64,000 bases of DNA. Source: Pseudomonas sp. StFLB209 (GTDB lineage: Bacteria > Pseudomonadota > Gammaproteobacteria > Pseudomonadales > Pseudomonadaceae). The DNA lies in assembly GCF_000829415.1 (NCBI RefSeq), contig NZ_AP014637.1, positions 4,729,001 through 4,793,000 on the forward strand. The letters are read 5' to 3'. Below the pieces are notes generated by a model. That model was not told where the DNA came from. It did no database searches and saw only the letters and a program-made list of their open reading frames with translations. The translations under genes were made by a program, and so were the position numbers. Shown piece by piece: positions 9,819 to 18,331 of the stretch. The stretch's first letter is position 1, and the number at the start of each line of letters is the position of its first letter.

Positions 9819-11804
9819 ATGAGTGATGACAACAACACCGATCTGCAGCGCCGGCGCTTTATCGCCAACAGCTCGTTGCTCAGCGCTGCCGCGGCGATCC
9901 TCCCGGCCTTTTCCTTCGCCGGCCAGGCCGGCACTTCTCAATCTTCAGTCAAAGGTACTGCTATGAATACTGTCGAGCTGATCCTGTTCAACGGCAAATT
10001 CCACACCGTCGACCGCGAAAAGCCCCAGGCCAGCGCGGTAGCGATCAGCGCCGGGCGTTTCGTGGCCGTTGGCAGCGAGGCCGAAGTCATGGCCCTGCGC
10101 GGCAGCGCCACTCAGGTCATCGACCTCAAGGGCCGTACGGTGATTCCGGGGCTTAACGACTCGCACTTGCATCTGATCCGCGGCGGCCTGAATTACAACC
10201 TGGAACTGCGCTGGGAAGGCGTGCCATCGGTGGCCGACGCACTGCGCATGCTCAAGGACCAGGCCGCGCGCACGCCCACCCCGCAGTGGGTACGCGTGGT
10301 CGGTGGCTGGAACGAATTCCAGTTCGCCGAAAAACGCATGCCGACCCTGGAAGAAATCAACCAGGCCGCCCCGGACACCCCGGTGTTTCTGCTGCACCTT
10401 TACGATCGCGCCTTGCTCAATCGTGCCGCGTTGCGGGTCGCCGGTTACACCCGCGATACGCCGAACCCGCCGGGTGGCGAGATCGTGCGTGACAGCAGCG
10501 GTAACCCGACCGGCATGCTGGTCGCCAAACCCAACGCAATGATTCTCTACGCGACGCTGGCCAAGGGGCCGAAGCTGCCACTGGAGTATCAGGTCAACTC
10601 GACCCGTCAGTTCATGCGCGAACTCAACCGGCTGGGTATCACCAGTTGCATCGATGCCGGTGGTGGTTTCCAGAACTACCCCGATGACTACCAGGTGATC
10701 GAGCAACTGAACAAAGACAATCAGTTGACGGTGCGCATCGCTTATAACCTGTTCACCCAGAAGCCCAAGGAAGAACTGGCCGACTTCAAGAATTGGACCA
10801 GTTCGGTGAAGCTTCACCAGGGCAATGACTTCCTGCGGCACAACGGGGCAGGGGAGATGCTGACGTTCTCCGCCGCCGACTTCGAAGACTTCCGCGAGCC
10901 GCGCCCGGACCTGGTCCCGGACATGGAAAGCGATCTGGAACCGGTGGTGCGCCATCTGGTCGAGCAGCGCTGGCCGTTCCGCCTGCATGCCACCTATGAC
11001 GAATCGATCAGCCGCATGCTGGATGTGTTCGAGAAGGTCAATCGTGAGATCCCGTTCAACGGCCTGCCATGGTTCTTCGACCATTGCGAAACCATCACCC
11101 CGCGCAACATCGAGCGCGTGCGGGCGCTGGGCGGCGGCATCGCGATCCAGGACCGTATGGCTTTCCAGGGCGAATACTTCGTCGAGCGTTACGGCGCCAA
11201 GGCCGCCGAGGCCACGCCGCCGATCAAGCGCATGCTCGCTGAAGGCGTACCGGTGGGCGCCGGCACCGATGCCACCCGGGTATCGAGCTACAATCCCTGG
11301 ACCTCGCTGTACTGGATGGTTAGCGGTCGCACGGTGGGCGGCCTGGAGCTGTACCCGGAAGGTTTGCCGCGTGCGACCGCGCTTGAGCTGTTTACCCACG
11401 GCAGCGCCTGGTTCTCTTCCGAGCAAGGCAAGAAAGGCCAGATTCGCGTCGGTCAACTGGCTGACCTGGTGGCACTGTCGGCAGACTTCTTCAGCGTCGA
11501 TCAGGAAGCCATCAAATGGATCGAGTCGGTGCTGACGGTGGTCGACGGCAAGGTGGTGTACGGCGCCGACGACTTCGAGCCGCTGGCACCCAAACCTATT
11601 GCGGTGCTGCCAGACTGGTCGCCCGTGGCCAAGGTTCAGGGCCACTGGCGCCCGTCCTCACCGGTACTGGCAGCGGTTCACCAGTGCAGTGGTCCGTGCG
11701 CCGTGCATTCCCATAGCCATGAAAAAGCCCGCCTCTCCAATGCCCCGGTCAGCGACTTCCAGGGGTTCTGGGGCGCGTTTGGCTGTTCGTGCTTTGCGTT
11801 CTGA
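9819..11804 (+). CDS. Tat-exported amidohydrolase (amidohydrolase_3 family)
   Basis: A 661-residue protein starting at ATG 9819, with GGGAG upstream. The N terminus has a twin-arginine motif ('QRRRFIANSSLLSAAAAILP'), so it should be exported folded to the periplasm. The metal-dependent hydrolase core follows: 'NDSHLHLIRGG' (HxH metal ligands), 'FDHCETITPRN' and 'VGAGTDATR' (Asp ligand). Family members cleave amide or related bonds in cyclic or N-acyl substrates; the substrate here is unknown. The C-terminal ~45 residues are Cys/His-rich ('VHQCSGPCAVHSHSHEKA' region) and lie outside the usual fold, perhaps binding metal. It sits between an ABM protein and a YcaC-like hydrolase, a common Pseudomonas grouping. 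Confidence 0.88.
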   Translation: MSDDNNTDLQRRRFIANSSLLSAAAAILPAFSFAGQAGTSQSSVKGTAMNTVELILFNGKFHTVDREKPQASAVAISAGRFVAVGSEAEVMALRGSATQVIDLKGRTVIPGLNDSHLHLIRGGLNYNLELRWEGVPSVADALRMLKDQAARTPTPQWVRVVGGWNEFQFAEKRMPTLEEINQAAPDTPVFLLHLYDRALLNRAALRVAGYTRDTPNPPGGEIVRDSSGNPTGMLVAKPNAMILYATLAKGPKLPLEYQVNSTRQFMRELNRLGITSCIDAGGGFQNYPDDYQVIEQLNKDNQLTVRIAYNLFTQKPKEELADFKNWTSSVKLHQGNDFLRHNGAGEMLTFSAADFEDFREPRPDLVPDMESDLEPVVRHLVEQRWPFRLHATYDESISRMLDVFEKVNREIPFNGLPWFFDHCETITPRNIERVRALGGGIAIQDRMAFQGEYFVERYGAKAAEATPPIKRMLAEGVPVGAGTDATRVSSYNPWTSLYWMVSGRTVGGLELYPEGLPRATALELFTHGSAWFSSEQGKKGQIRVGQLADLVALSADFFSVDQEAIKWIESVLTVVDGKVVYGADDFEPLAPKPIAVLPDWSPVAKVQGHWRPSSPVLAAVHQCSGPCAVHSHSHEKARLSNAPVSDFQGFWGAFGCSCFAF

Positions 11805-11840
11805 TTCTGCCCGTTCTGATGTGTGTCACCTGCGTGCAAC

Positions 11841-11861
11841 TGCCGGGTCGTCCTGACCCGG
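11841..11861 (+). terminator. Hairpin between amidohydrolase and ycaC-like gene
   Basis: GCCGGGTC (11841-11848) pairs perfectly with GACCCGGC (11854-11861), followed by only TTTA. It may be a weak terminator or processing site that lowers expression of the next gene. Confidence 0.45.
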
Positions 11862-11886
11862 CTTTACTCGAAAAATGGAGTCAATC

Positions 11887-12510
11887 ATGAGCACTAACCC
11901 GTACAAGCGTTTGAACAAAGATGATGCTGTCGTACTGCTGATCGACCACCAGACCGGCCTGATTTCTCTGGTCCAGGATTTCTCGCCGAACGAGTTCAAG
12001 AACAATGTGCTGGCCCTTGGCGATCTGGCGAAATTCTTCAACCTGCCCACCATTCTGACCACCAGCTTTGAGCAAGGCCCGAACGGCCCGTTGGTGCCAG
12101 AGCTCAAAGAGCAGTTCCCGGATGCGCCGTACATTGCCCGTCCCGGCCAGATCAACGCCTGGGACAACGAAGACTTCGTCAAGGCGGTAAAAGCCACTGG
12201 CCGCAAGCAACTGATCATTGCCGGGGTGGTGACCGATGTCTGTGTCGCGTTCCCGACCCTGTCGGCACTGGCTGAAGGCTTCGAGGTGTTTGTGGTGACC
12301 GACGCCTCTGGCACCTTCAACGAAACCGTGCAACAGGCTGCCTGGGCGCGCATGAGCGCTGCCGGTGCGCAACTGGTCAACTGGTTCGCAGTGGCCTGCG
12401 AGCTGCACCGCGACTGGCGCAACGACATCGAAGGGCTGGGTAACCTGTTGTCCCAGCGGATCCCCAACTACCGCAACCTGATCAACAGCTACAGCGCATT
12501 TACCCAGTAA
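11887..12510 (+). CDS. ycaC: Isochorismatase-family hydrolase, YcaC-like
   Basis: A 207-residue cysteine-hydrolase-fold protein. The catalytic Asp is in 'VVLLIDHQTG', and the nucleophile Cys is in 'VVTDVCVAFPT'; both are at the positions usual for isochorismatase-like hydrolases. The length matches YcaC, an octameric cytoplasmic hydrolase of undetermined physiological substrate. An in-frame ATG at 11875 is also possible, but 11887 has GGAG 7 bp upstream and matches the usual 'MS..PYKRL' start. It follows the amidohydrolase by 82 bp with a hairpin between, so it may be only partly co-transcribed. Confidence 0.9.
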   Translation: MSTNPYKRLNKDDAVVLLIDHQTGLISLVQDFSPNEFKNNVLALGDLAKFFNLPTILTTSFEQGPNGPLVPELKEQFPDAPYIARPGQINAWDNEDFVKAVKATGRKQLIIAGVVTDVCVAFPTLSALAEGFEVFVVTDASGTFNETVQQAAWARMSAAGAQLVNWFAVACELHRDWRNDIEGLGNLLSQRIPNYRNLINSYSAFTQ

Positions 12511-12551
12511 GGCGACGCTGCTGCGCGATCCTGCGTAGCAGTGGTCGGGCG

Positions 12552-12601
12552 GCGATCCGCTTGAGCCGCGAACAAGGCTGTTCGCGGCTCAAGCGGATCG
12601 C
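12552..12601. repeat. Long perfect inverted repeat after the ycaC-like gene
   Basis: A 21-bp arm (12552-12572) and its exact reverse complement (12581-12601) with an 8-bp loop. The sequence contains the Pseudomonas REP-like words 'GAGCCGCGAA' and 'TTCGCGGCTC'. An A run rather than a T run follows on the plus strand, so it is not a standard terminator for ycaC. Confidence 0.75.
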
Positions 12602-12644
12602 GTTAAAAAAAATACAAGCTATTGATTTTTAATGGATATCTCCT

Positions 12645-12689
12645 AGGAGCGGCTTTAGCCGCGAAGGCTTCGCGGCTAAAGCCGCTCCT
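12645..12689. repeat. REP element (Pseudomonas palindromic unit)
   Basis: AGGAGCGGCTTTAGCCGCGA begins an exact 21-bp arm (12645-12665) paired with 12669-12689. This is the typical Pseudomonas REP core. It lies 43 bp after another inverted repeat. Confidence 0.88.
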
Positions 12690-12750
12690 GCAAAGTCTCG
12701 TGTTTGCTGCGCGACAGTGCGGTGCCAGTTGATTCTCCAGTGGTTTGTAA

Positions 12751-12786
12751 AGTTATGTAGTGACTTTAAAAAATCACTACATAACT
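12751..12786. repeat. AT-rich 13-bp perfect palindrome
   Basis: AGTTATGTAGTGA (12751-12763) pairs perfectly with TCACTACATAACT (12774-12786) around a 10-bp loop. Unlike the two REP-type repeats just upstream it is AT-rich and unrelated in sequence. It could be an operator or an element end; no protein is known to me for this word. Confidence 0.6.
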
Positions 12787-12923
12787 GTTGACGCATGCCT
12801 TTCGATTAAGCATGATGAGGCCATCTCCCCGATCGGGAGTGCTGAAAAAGGTGTACAGAACAGGCCCGACAAGCCGTCGGGATGTTCCAGGATGTAGGCT
12901 GCCCACAAGGCAGATTGACGAAG

Positions 12924-13214
12924 ATGACCCGGCCCGCGTCGTTACAGGACCAAGAGCTGGCGAACCGACTTCATGACGTGCTTGTGGCTGATCTGTTCCC
13001 GATCGCCCGTCGAGTTTTCGGCTTTCGCTATTTCGCCTCCCGGATTCGATGCTGTGTTGTAGCGGCTTCCCGTCAAGGCTACCTGCATTTCCTTCAAGTC
13101 CGAATGTCACCTGACGAATGCTGCGTACCGCAGTTTCCCGGTCATTCCAGAAGTGTCCGTAGTCGATGTATCAAGCCTATTGAACAGTGCACGAGCGAAG
13201 GAGCATCAACATGA
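12924..13214 (+). CDS. Doubtful small ORF upstream of the 13211 gene
   Basis: A 96-codon frame from ATG 12924. Its first half looks protein-like ('LQDQELANRLHDVLVADLFPI'-type segment), the second half is Cys/Arg-rich and noisy. Its stop TGA (13212-13214) overlaps the ATG of the next gene in an ATGA arrangement, which would allow coupling. No good ribosome site precedes it and I recognise no family, so it may be a relic or chance frame. The rest of the 12511-13210 gap holds the three palindromes listed separately. Confidence 0.22.
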   Translation: MTRPASLQDQELANRLHDVLVADLFPIARRVFGFRYFASRIRCCVVAASRQGYLHFLQVRMSPDECCVPQFPGHSRSVRSRCIKPIEQCTSEGAST

Positions 13215-13519
13215 CTATCCACAACCTGACCATTGATGAGCTGGCTCGTCTGTTTGCCGCCCGTAAGGATACTCTCGACAGCCACATGCTGTGGGTTACC
13301 CATGGCGGTGAAGTGCGCCTGGATCCGATGAGGGCCTGTTCCGAAGAGCAGGAGTTCCGCGCCGCCCACCCGCAACTGTGTGTTGCACTGAAAATGTTCC
13401 GCCGTGGGCAAGGCTATGTTGGCAAGAAGGCTGCTGCGGACCTGTCGTTCGTTGAAGAGCAGCTGGGGCTGTTGCGTAACGAGTGGCACAAGGCTCATGC
13501 CCGTGCCCGGGTGGCCTGA
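13211..13519 (+). CDS. Small hypothetical protein, 102 residues
   Basis: The start at 13211 has AAGGAG 10 bp upstream. It is soluble and mainly alpha-helical, with segments such as 'LTIDELARLFAARKDTL' and 'LSFVEEQLGLLRNEWHKAH'. I do not recognise a functional family. Codon use is typical and an intrinsic terminator follows at 13546, so it is a real single-gene unit. Nothing in the neighbourhood indicates a role. Confidence 0.7.
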   Translation: MTIHNLTIDELARLFAARKDTLDSHMLWVTHGGEVRLDPMRACSEEQEFRAAHPQLCVALKMFRRGQGYVGKKAAADLSFVEEQLGLLRNEWHKAHARARVA

Positions 13520-13545
13520 CAAAACCGTTTGAAACAGGCCAATTG

Positions 13546-13588
13546 AAACCGGTATGCAGTCTCTCGGGAGCCTGTGTACCGGTTTTTT
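13546..13588 (+). terminator. Intrinsic terminator of the 13211 gene
   Basis: AAACCGGTA (13546-13554) pairs with TACCGGTTT, running into TTTTTT. The hairpin begins 26 bp after the stop codon. Confidence 0.8.
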
Positions 13589-13707
13589 GTGCTGCGTCGA
13601 TCATCCGCAAATGGCCCGAAGAATCTGTCATGGGCGTGTTACATATTTCAGACAAGTTATTTCACTGAATATACAAGTTCTGCCGGGTGGTATAGGTTAT
13701 GTATCAA

Positions 13708-13769
13708 AGAGCCAGTGGGTGGCGCTGATTTGGCCCACTGAGGTCTAGACCATTCCGCTGGCTCTTTTC
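13708..13769 (+). promoter_or_regulatory. Hairpin with two alternative pairings, terminator-like, 49 bp before the 13818 gene
   Basis: AGAGCCAG (13708-13715) pairs with CTGGCTCT (13758-13765), followed by TTTCT. A competing stem CAGTGGG/CCCACTG shares the CAG of the first arm, and a GGTCTAGACC palindrome lies between them. Mutually exclusive stems ending in a T run resemble an attenuator, but may be just a terminator. Confidence 0.4.
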
Positions 13770-13817
13770 TCATCTTGTGCCGGTCATCGATTGACGACCT
13801 CTTTTGAGGGCTGCTCC

Positions 13818-14333
13818 ATGAACGCGTTACGCTGGTTATCACTGGCTTTGGTGTTAGCCTGCGCCAATGCAATGGCCGACTGGCGTGAAGCGCTCCCAAG
13901 TGCCCGGATGGTAGGAGCCGGCGACCTGCGGCTCTGGGGTTTCAATATCTACACCGCGCGCCTGTTCAGCCCGGTGGTGCCTTTTAAGGTGGGCGCGCCG
14001 TTGGCGCTGGAACTGACTTACCACCGCGCCATTTCACGCGATGATCTGATCCGCGTCAGCCTTGAGGAGATCCAGCAAACCTCAGGTGCACGGGTCAATG
14101 CCGAGCAGTTGGCCGTGTGGCGTAAGGAAATGCAGCAGGCATTCATTGATGTCGAACCCGGCATGACCATCACTGGCGTTTATGTGCCGGGACGCGAAGC
14201 ACGCTTTTACCTTGGCAAGCGTTTGCTGCATGTCATTGGCGACGCTCAATTTGCCGAGGCGTTTTTCGCCATCTGGCTTGACCCTTCGACCAGTAACCCG
14301 GACCTGCGCGCCAAATTGTTGGGAAAGTCATAA
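13818..14333 (+). CDS. Exported chalcone isomerase-like protein
   Basis: A 171-residue protein with a Sec signal peptide (hydrophobic core 'WLSLALVLACANAMA'). The mature part matches the bacterial chalcone-isomerase-like domain: 'ALPSARMVGAGDLRLWGFNIYTARLF' region, 'LELTYHRAISRDDLIRVS', and a C-terminal 'FAEAFFAIWLDPSTSNPDLR'-type segment with 'LRAKLLG' end. These bacterial proteins keep the fold but are not known to act on flavonoids; a lipid- or fatty-acid-binding role in the periplasm is the usual idea. ATG 13818 is chosen because the signal peptide starts there; an earlier ATG-like start at 13791 would only add a tail. It is convergent with moaA. Confidence 0.82.
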   Translation: MNALRWLSLALVLACANAMADWREALPSARMVGAGDLRLWGFNIYTARLFSPVVPFKVGAPLALELTYHRAISRDDLIRVSLEEIQQTSGARVNAEQLAVWRKEMQQAFIDVEPGMTITGVYVPGREARFYLGKRLLHVIGDAQFAEAFFAIWLDPSTSNPDLRAKLLGKS

Positions 14334-14345
14334 GACCCGCGCTAA

Positions 14346-15344
14346 TCAGCCGCCGGTCATATTCATGAAGCGCACCACCTGCACCTCATCGTCCAGGCGA
14401 AAATCATGGCTCCAGGGCTTGAGTTGCATCGCCTGAATAATCGCTTCGCGTAACACCTCGGGTTGCTCAGGGTGATCGCGCAGGACCTGTTTGAGATCAG
14501 CCGAATGCTCATTGCCCAGGCACAGTAACAGTCGGCCTTCGACGGTCAAGCGTACCCGGTTGCAGGTCGCGCAAAAGTTATGGCTGTGCGGCGAGATAAA
14601 GCCGATCCGGATCTGCGGGGCTTCAGCCAGGCGCCAATAGCGCGACGGTCCTTGGGTCGAGTCGGTGGAGGGCAGCAGGGTATAGCGTTCGGCGATACGC
14701 TCGCGGACCTGCTCGCTGGAGTAGAACGCCTCCTTGCGACTGTGCTCGCTGATTGCCCCCAGGGGCATCTCCTCGATAAAGGTGATGTCCAGTTGGCGGT
14801 CGATGGCGAAGGCCACCAGGTCGTTGATCTCGTGGTCATTGCGGCCGCGCATCACCACACAGTTGAGTTTGGTGTGGGTAAAGCCGGCGGCGTTGGCCGC
14901 ATCGATGCCCTCGATCACCTGGTGCAGGTGGCCGGTGCGGGTCAGTTCGTGAAAGCGCTGTGCGTCGAGGCTGTCGAGGCTGACATTCAGGCGTTTGACC
15001 CCGGCCTTGAACAGCGGTGCTGCCAGCTTGCCCAGTTGCGAGCCGTTGGTGGTCAGGCACAGTTCGCGCAGGCCGGGCAGGGCGGCAATCCGCTCACACA
15101 GGCCCACGATGCCCTGGCGCACCAGTGGCTCACCACCGGTCAGGCGGATCTTGCGGGTGCCGAGCGCGACAAAGCCCTGAGCGACCTGAAACAACTCTTC
15201 AAGGCTCAGGATCTGCTGGCGCGGCAGAAACGTCATGTCTTCGGCCATGCAATACACACAGCGGAAATCGCAGCGATCTGTCACCGACAGTCGCAGGTAA
15301 TCGACCTTGCGTGCAAAGCGGTCCATCAGGACGGAATCAGCCAT
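14346..15344 (-). CDS. moaA: GTP 3',8-cyclase MoaA (molybdenum cofactor synthesis)
   Basis: A 332-residue radical SAM enzyme that carries out the first step of molybdopterin synthesis, converting GTP to 3',8-cyclo-GTP. The N-terminal cluster motif is 'CDFRCVYC'; the C-terminal second [4Fe-4S] site is '[18 protein letters not shown]'; the protein ends in the Gly-Gly tail ('NMTGG') needed for activity. The chosen start ('[20 protein letters not shown]') has GAGGG in its leader and matches family length; upstream Mets would add an unrelated tail. No other mo genes are adjacent, so this may be a second moaA copy, which Pseudomonas often have. Confidence 0.95.
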   Translation of the reverse strand: MADSVLMDRFARKVDYLRLSVTDRCDFRCVYCMAEDMTFLPRQQILSLEELFQVAQGFVALGTRKIRLTGGEPLVRQGIVGLCERIAALPGLRELCLTTNGSQLGKLAAPLFKAGVKRLNVSLDSLDAQRFHELTRTGHLHQVIEGIDAANAAGFTHTKLNCVVMRGRNDHEINDLVAFAIDRQLDITFIEEMPLGAISEHSRKEAFYSSEQVRERIAERYTLLPSTDSTQGPSRYWRLAEAPQIRIGFISPHSHNFCATCNRVRLTVEGRLLLCLGNEHSADLKQVLRDHPEQPEVLREAIIQAMQLKPWSHDFRLDDEVQVVRFMNMTGG

Positions 15345-15452
15345 TTCACCCTCACAACTCATGACAGGCGCAAGCTTGCGTGTGTCGCCCGCCACAGTCC
15401 AATCGGTTGTGACAATAGCATGATCGAGCCGCTCTATGCGGGTCGCTTGCCA

Positions 15453-16808
15453 TTAGTCCTGGCGGACCTCGGGCCGGCTCAGTTGGCGTTCATAACGGTC
15501 CAGCAGCGGCTGGGTACTCAGGCCGTGCAGGATGATGCTCAAACCTACCACCGAGAGGGTCAGGCCCGTGACGCCTTGGGCGATCTGTGGCTGCAAGCCA
15601 TGACCGAGCGCATAAAACAGGTAGTAAAGGCTGCCGATCCCGCGGATGCCAAACCAGCCCACCAAGGCTTTCTGCCTGGCATCAAACAGCTTGCGGCCGA
15701 GTAGCAGCCACACGCTGGCCGGCCGGATAATGCAGAACAGCGCCAGGCCCAGTGGTATGGCGCGCCAGTCCCAGTACAGTGCCAACGAAGCGCCGAGCAG
15801 GGTGATCAGCAGCACTTCCATGGCCCGCTCGATGAGGTTACCGAACAGCAGCATATCGCCCATCATCACCCCGGCGGCCAGTTGTGAGTCGCTGAGTTCT
15901 TCGATCTGCGTCACCGTGGCCCGCTCCCGCTCGACTCTGGTGTGCGCCAGGACCGGCTGCGCCACGTGTTCTGAGGGCAGCTCTGAATGGGTGATGCGGG
16001 CCTCGGCCTGGCGCAGACCGAAGCCGGCGGCAAACACCGCCAGAAAGCCGAAGGCGCCGAGTGCCTGCGCGGTAACGTAGGACAGGGCGATCAGCGCCAG
16101 AGCGAGAAAGTCATTGGGCGATGTGGTGCTGTCCGCGTTGCGGATACGCAGATGAATCATCAACTGCCCGACCCCGCGGCCCATGCCATAGCCCAGCAAA
16201 AGACCGGCCGGCACGCCCCACAGCAGGTGTTTGAGGACCCAGGCGCCAAGCCAGTCCTGCACGGCGCCCTCCTGGGTCAGAAGCAGCAGAGCCAGGATCA
16301 CGAAGGGAAAGGCCGTGCCGTCGTTCAGCCCGGCTTCACCGGACAGCCCGAAGCGCAGCCGATCCTGATCCTGGGCATCATTGACCTGCACCAGGCTGGC
16401 CAGCACCGGGTCGGTCGGTGACAGCACTGCGCCGAGCAACACCGCCAGCCCCCAGGACAACGCCAGCAGGTAATGGGCAACCAGCGCCATGCCAACGATG
16501 CTGGCCAGCATCACCGGGCCGGCCAGCCAATAGGCCGAGTGCCAGGCTCTGGCACGCAAGGGCAGGCGAAGCTTGATGCCGGTGTTGAACAGCGAGAACA
16601 ACACCGCCACTTCGGTCAACCGCTCCAGCCATTCATGCGACCGCTGGACATCCAGGGTAATCAGTTGCAGGCCCGCCGGGCCGATGGCAAAACCGAACAG
16701 CAGGCACAGCGCCGAGGTGGTGACCGGCAGCCAGCGCAGCCAGGAAGAGGTCAGGGCCAGCAGCATCAGCAAGACGCCAAGCACGCCCACGTACACCATG
16801 AAGCTCAT
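15453..16808 (-). CDS. Cation:proton antiporter (CPA1, NhaP-like)
   Basis: A 451-residue inner-membrane protein with 11-13 hydrophobic segments. The transport core carries 'GAVLSPTDPVLASLVQ' and 'GLSGEAGLNDGTAFPFVIL', the Asp-containing TM signatures of the CPA1 Na+/H+ (or K+/H+) exchangers. It would swap cytoplasmic Na+ or K+ for protons. The start at 16808 has GAGGATCGAG in its leader; the upstream TTG/ATG-type start adds only seven residues. It lies head-to-tail with moaA and the VOC protein but with gaps of 109 and 58 bp, so an operon is possible but not compelling. Confidence 0.9.
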   Translation of the reverse strand: MSFMVYVGVLGVLLMLLALTSSWLRWLPVTTSALCLLFGFAIGPAGLQLITLDVQRSHEWLERLTEVAVLFSLFNTGIKLRLPLRARAWHSAYWLAGPVMLASIVGMALVAHYLLALSWGLAVLLGAVLSPTDPVLASLVQVNDAQDQDRLRFGLSGEAGLNDGTAFPFVILALLLLTQEGAVQDWLGAWVLKHLLWGVPAGLLLGYGMGRGVGQLMIHLRIRNADSTTSPNDFLALALIALSYVTAQALGAFGFLAVFAAGFGLRQAEARITHSELPSEHVAQPVLAHTRVERERATVTQIEELSDSQLAAGVMMGDMLLFGNLIERAMEVLLITLLGASLALYWDWRAIPLGLALFCIIRPASVWLLLGRKLFDARQKALVGWFGIRGIGSLYYLFYALGHGLQPQIAQGVTGLTLSVVGLSIILHGLSTQPLLDRYERQLSRPEVRQD

Positions 16809-16866
16809 CGCTCGATCCTCGCCGGCCATCCCTTATGGGTATGACTGCTGATCAAGCAGGATGTTT

Positions 16867-17268
16867 TCAGTTTTGCGCAGGCGCATCCTCACGAAACTGC
16901 AGCACATTGCCCTCCGGGTCGAAGCCGTCGCAGGCACTGAAGTTACGCGCTTGCCATTGCTGGTCGAGCGGATTGAGGCCACCGCCCAGTTCGCTGGCCT
17001 GTTGCCGTGCCAGAGCAAGACTGGCCACCGGCAAGACCAGCTTGAGCGGCAGGTCAGTGCGCAGCTTTGGCGGGCTATCGATTACCAGCTTTTTCGCTAC
17101 CGCCGGCGGCAGGGCGTGCAGCACCAACTGAAACGAATCGGACTCCAGTACCATCAGCCGGTTCTCTTCGAGGGTGATGCTCAGGTTGGCGAGCTGCGAG
17201 TAAAACCGCGCCAGACGCGGCAGATCTTTGCCGAACAGCACGGCGCCGGGCTTGGGGTGTAGCGGCAT
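16867..17268 (-). CDS. VOC-superfamily (glyoxalase-like) protein
   Basis: A 133-residue protein with one to two betaalphabetabetabeta units typical of the vicinal-oxygen-chelate fold ('GAVLFGKDLPRLARFYSQLAN', truncated here, and 'FDPEGNVLQFRED'). Family members are metal-dependent glyoxalases, dioxygenases or resistance proteins; the metal ligands are not clear, so no reaction is assigned. The start at 17268 follows GAGGTTGATC. Its leader overlaps the end of the upstream methyltransferase (stop at 17280), indicating a shared transcript. Confidence 0.8.
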   Translation of the reverse strand: MPLHPKPGAVLFGKDLPRLARFYSQLANLSITLEENRLMVLESDSFQLVLHALPPAVAKKLVIDSPPKLRTDLPLKLVLPVASLALARQQASELGGGLNPLDQQWQARNFSACDGFDPEGNVLQFREDAPAQN

Positions 17269-17279
17269 GATCAACCTCC

Positions 17280-18221
17280 TCAATTATCCAGCGTGAACAC
17301 CAGTGCCTTCAGCCCGCCTTCGGCACTGGCATCGGCAAACTCCGGCGGGTTGTCCAGCCGTTCGACAAAGCGCAGCGCCGGGGCTTCACGGGCCGTCTGT
17401 TCGATCAGAAATTGCGACGCGACCAACGGGTCGTTCATGCAGGCCAGCACCTGACCGCCGGGGCTGAGCAACTGCGGCAGGCGGCGCAGCACCCGCTGGT
17501 AGTCCTTGTCCAGCACAAAGCTGCCTTTCTGAAACGACGGCGGGTCGATGATGATCAGCTCATAGGGGCCGCTGCGGGTCACCTTGCCCCAGGAATTGAA
17601 CAGGTCGTGGCCAAGAAAACTCACCCGGTGCATTTCGTGGCCATTGAGCTTGTGATTCTCCCGACCACGATTCAGCGGCCCTTTGGCCATGTCCAGGTTC
17701 ACCACCTGTTCAGCACCGCCGGCAATCGCCGCCACCGAAAAGCCACAGGTGTAGGCGAACAGGTTCAGCACTCGCTTGCCACTGGCCTGGGCCCGTACCC
17801 AGTCGCGGCCGTAGCGCATGTCGAGAAACAGCCCGGTATTCTGGTTGCGGCCGAAATCGAGCTTGTAGCGCAGGCCGCTCTCGGTGATCAGCCAGTGATC
17901 CCGGTGTTCACCGATCAGCCACTCGGTATCGCTGTGCGCCGTATAACGGTGTTGCAGCAGCAGGCTATGGGCCTTGCTGTTGCGCCATGCCTGGCTATTG
18001 GTCAGTTCCTGCAGCAGTTGTTTGAGCGCAGCAAGCTCCTCGGCCGCCGGCTCGCGGAACAGCGCCACCAGCACCACCCCCTGCATCCAGTCCACGGTGA
18101 GGTGTTCAAGCCCCGGCCAGACCCGCCCGCGGCCGTGAAACAAGCGACGGGTTTCAGCCGGGGCGGGGTCCAGGGCGGTGAGCAGATGCTGGTGCAGGGT
18201 GGCGAGTGCTTCGGAATTCAT
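17280..18221 (-). CDS. Class I SAM-dependent methyltransferase, RlmI/RlmK-like
   Basis: A 313-residue protein with the C-terminal Rossmann methyltransferase core found in 23S rRNA methyltransferases: SAM motif I 'VLNLFAYTCGFSVAAI' and catalytic motif IV 'ELIIIDPPSFQKGSF'. The N-terminal half (residues 1-140) is specific to the short stand-alone version, without the PUA domain of RlmI. It probably methylates cytosine or guanosine in rRNA, but the target base is unknown. It lies 12 bp upstream of the VOC gene on the same transcript. Confidence 0.85.
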   Translation of the reverse strand: MNSEALATLHQHLLTALDPAPAETRRLFHGRGRVWPGLEHLTVDWMQGVVLVALFREPAAEELAALKQLLQELTNSQAWRNSKAHSLLLQHRYTAHSDTEWLIGEHRDHWLITESGLRYKLDFGRNQNTGLFLDMRYGRDWVRAQASGKRVLNLFAYTCGFSVAAIAGGAEQVVNLDMAKGPLNRGRENHKLNGHEMHRVSFLGHDLFNSWGKVTRSGPYELIIIDPPSFQKGSFVLDKDYQRVLRRLPQLLSPGGQVLACMNDPLVASQFLIEQTAREAPALRFVERLDNPPEFADASAEGGLKALVFTLDN

Positions 18222-18285
18222 GGCGCGAGTCGTTGATCAAAGGGCGTGTATGGTAGCAGCCCCGGATCAGGCCGGTTAAATGCAA

Positions 18286-18310
18286 ACGGGGAAGCCAATG
18301 GCTTCCCCGT
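18286..18310 (-). terminator. Terminator of the 18332 gene
   Basis: ACGGGGAAGCCA (18286-18297) pairs with TGGCTTCCCCGT (18299-18310); on the minus strand it runs into TTTGCATTT. It sits 22 bp past the stop of the small membrane protein. Confidence 0.7.
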
Positions 18311-18331
18311 CGGGTCCTGCAACCTGCCGGC

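Noticed and set aside
9945..11645. 566-codon minus-strand frame
   Set aside because: Shadow of the amidohydrolase; composition is His/Gln-rich and no family matches.
12541..12790. Possible CRISPR-like array after ycaC
   Set aside because: The three palindromes differ in sequence and there is no regular repeat-spacer order; no cas gene is in the window.
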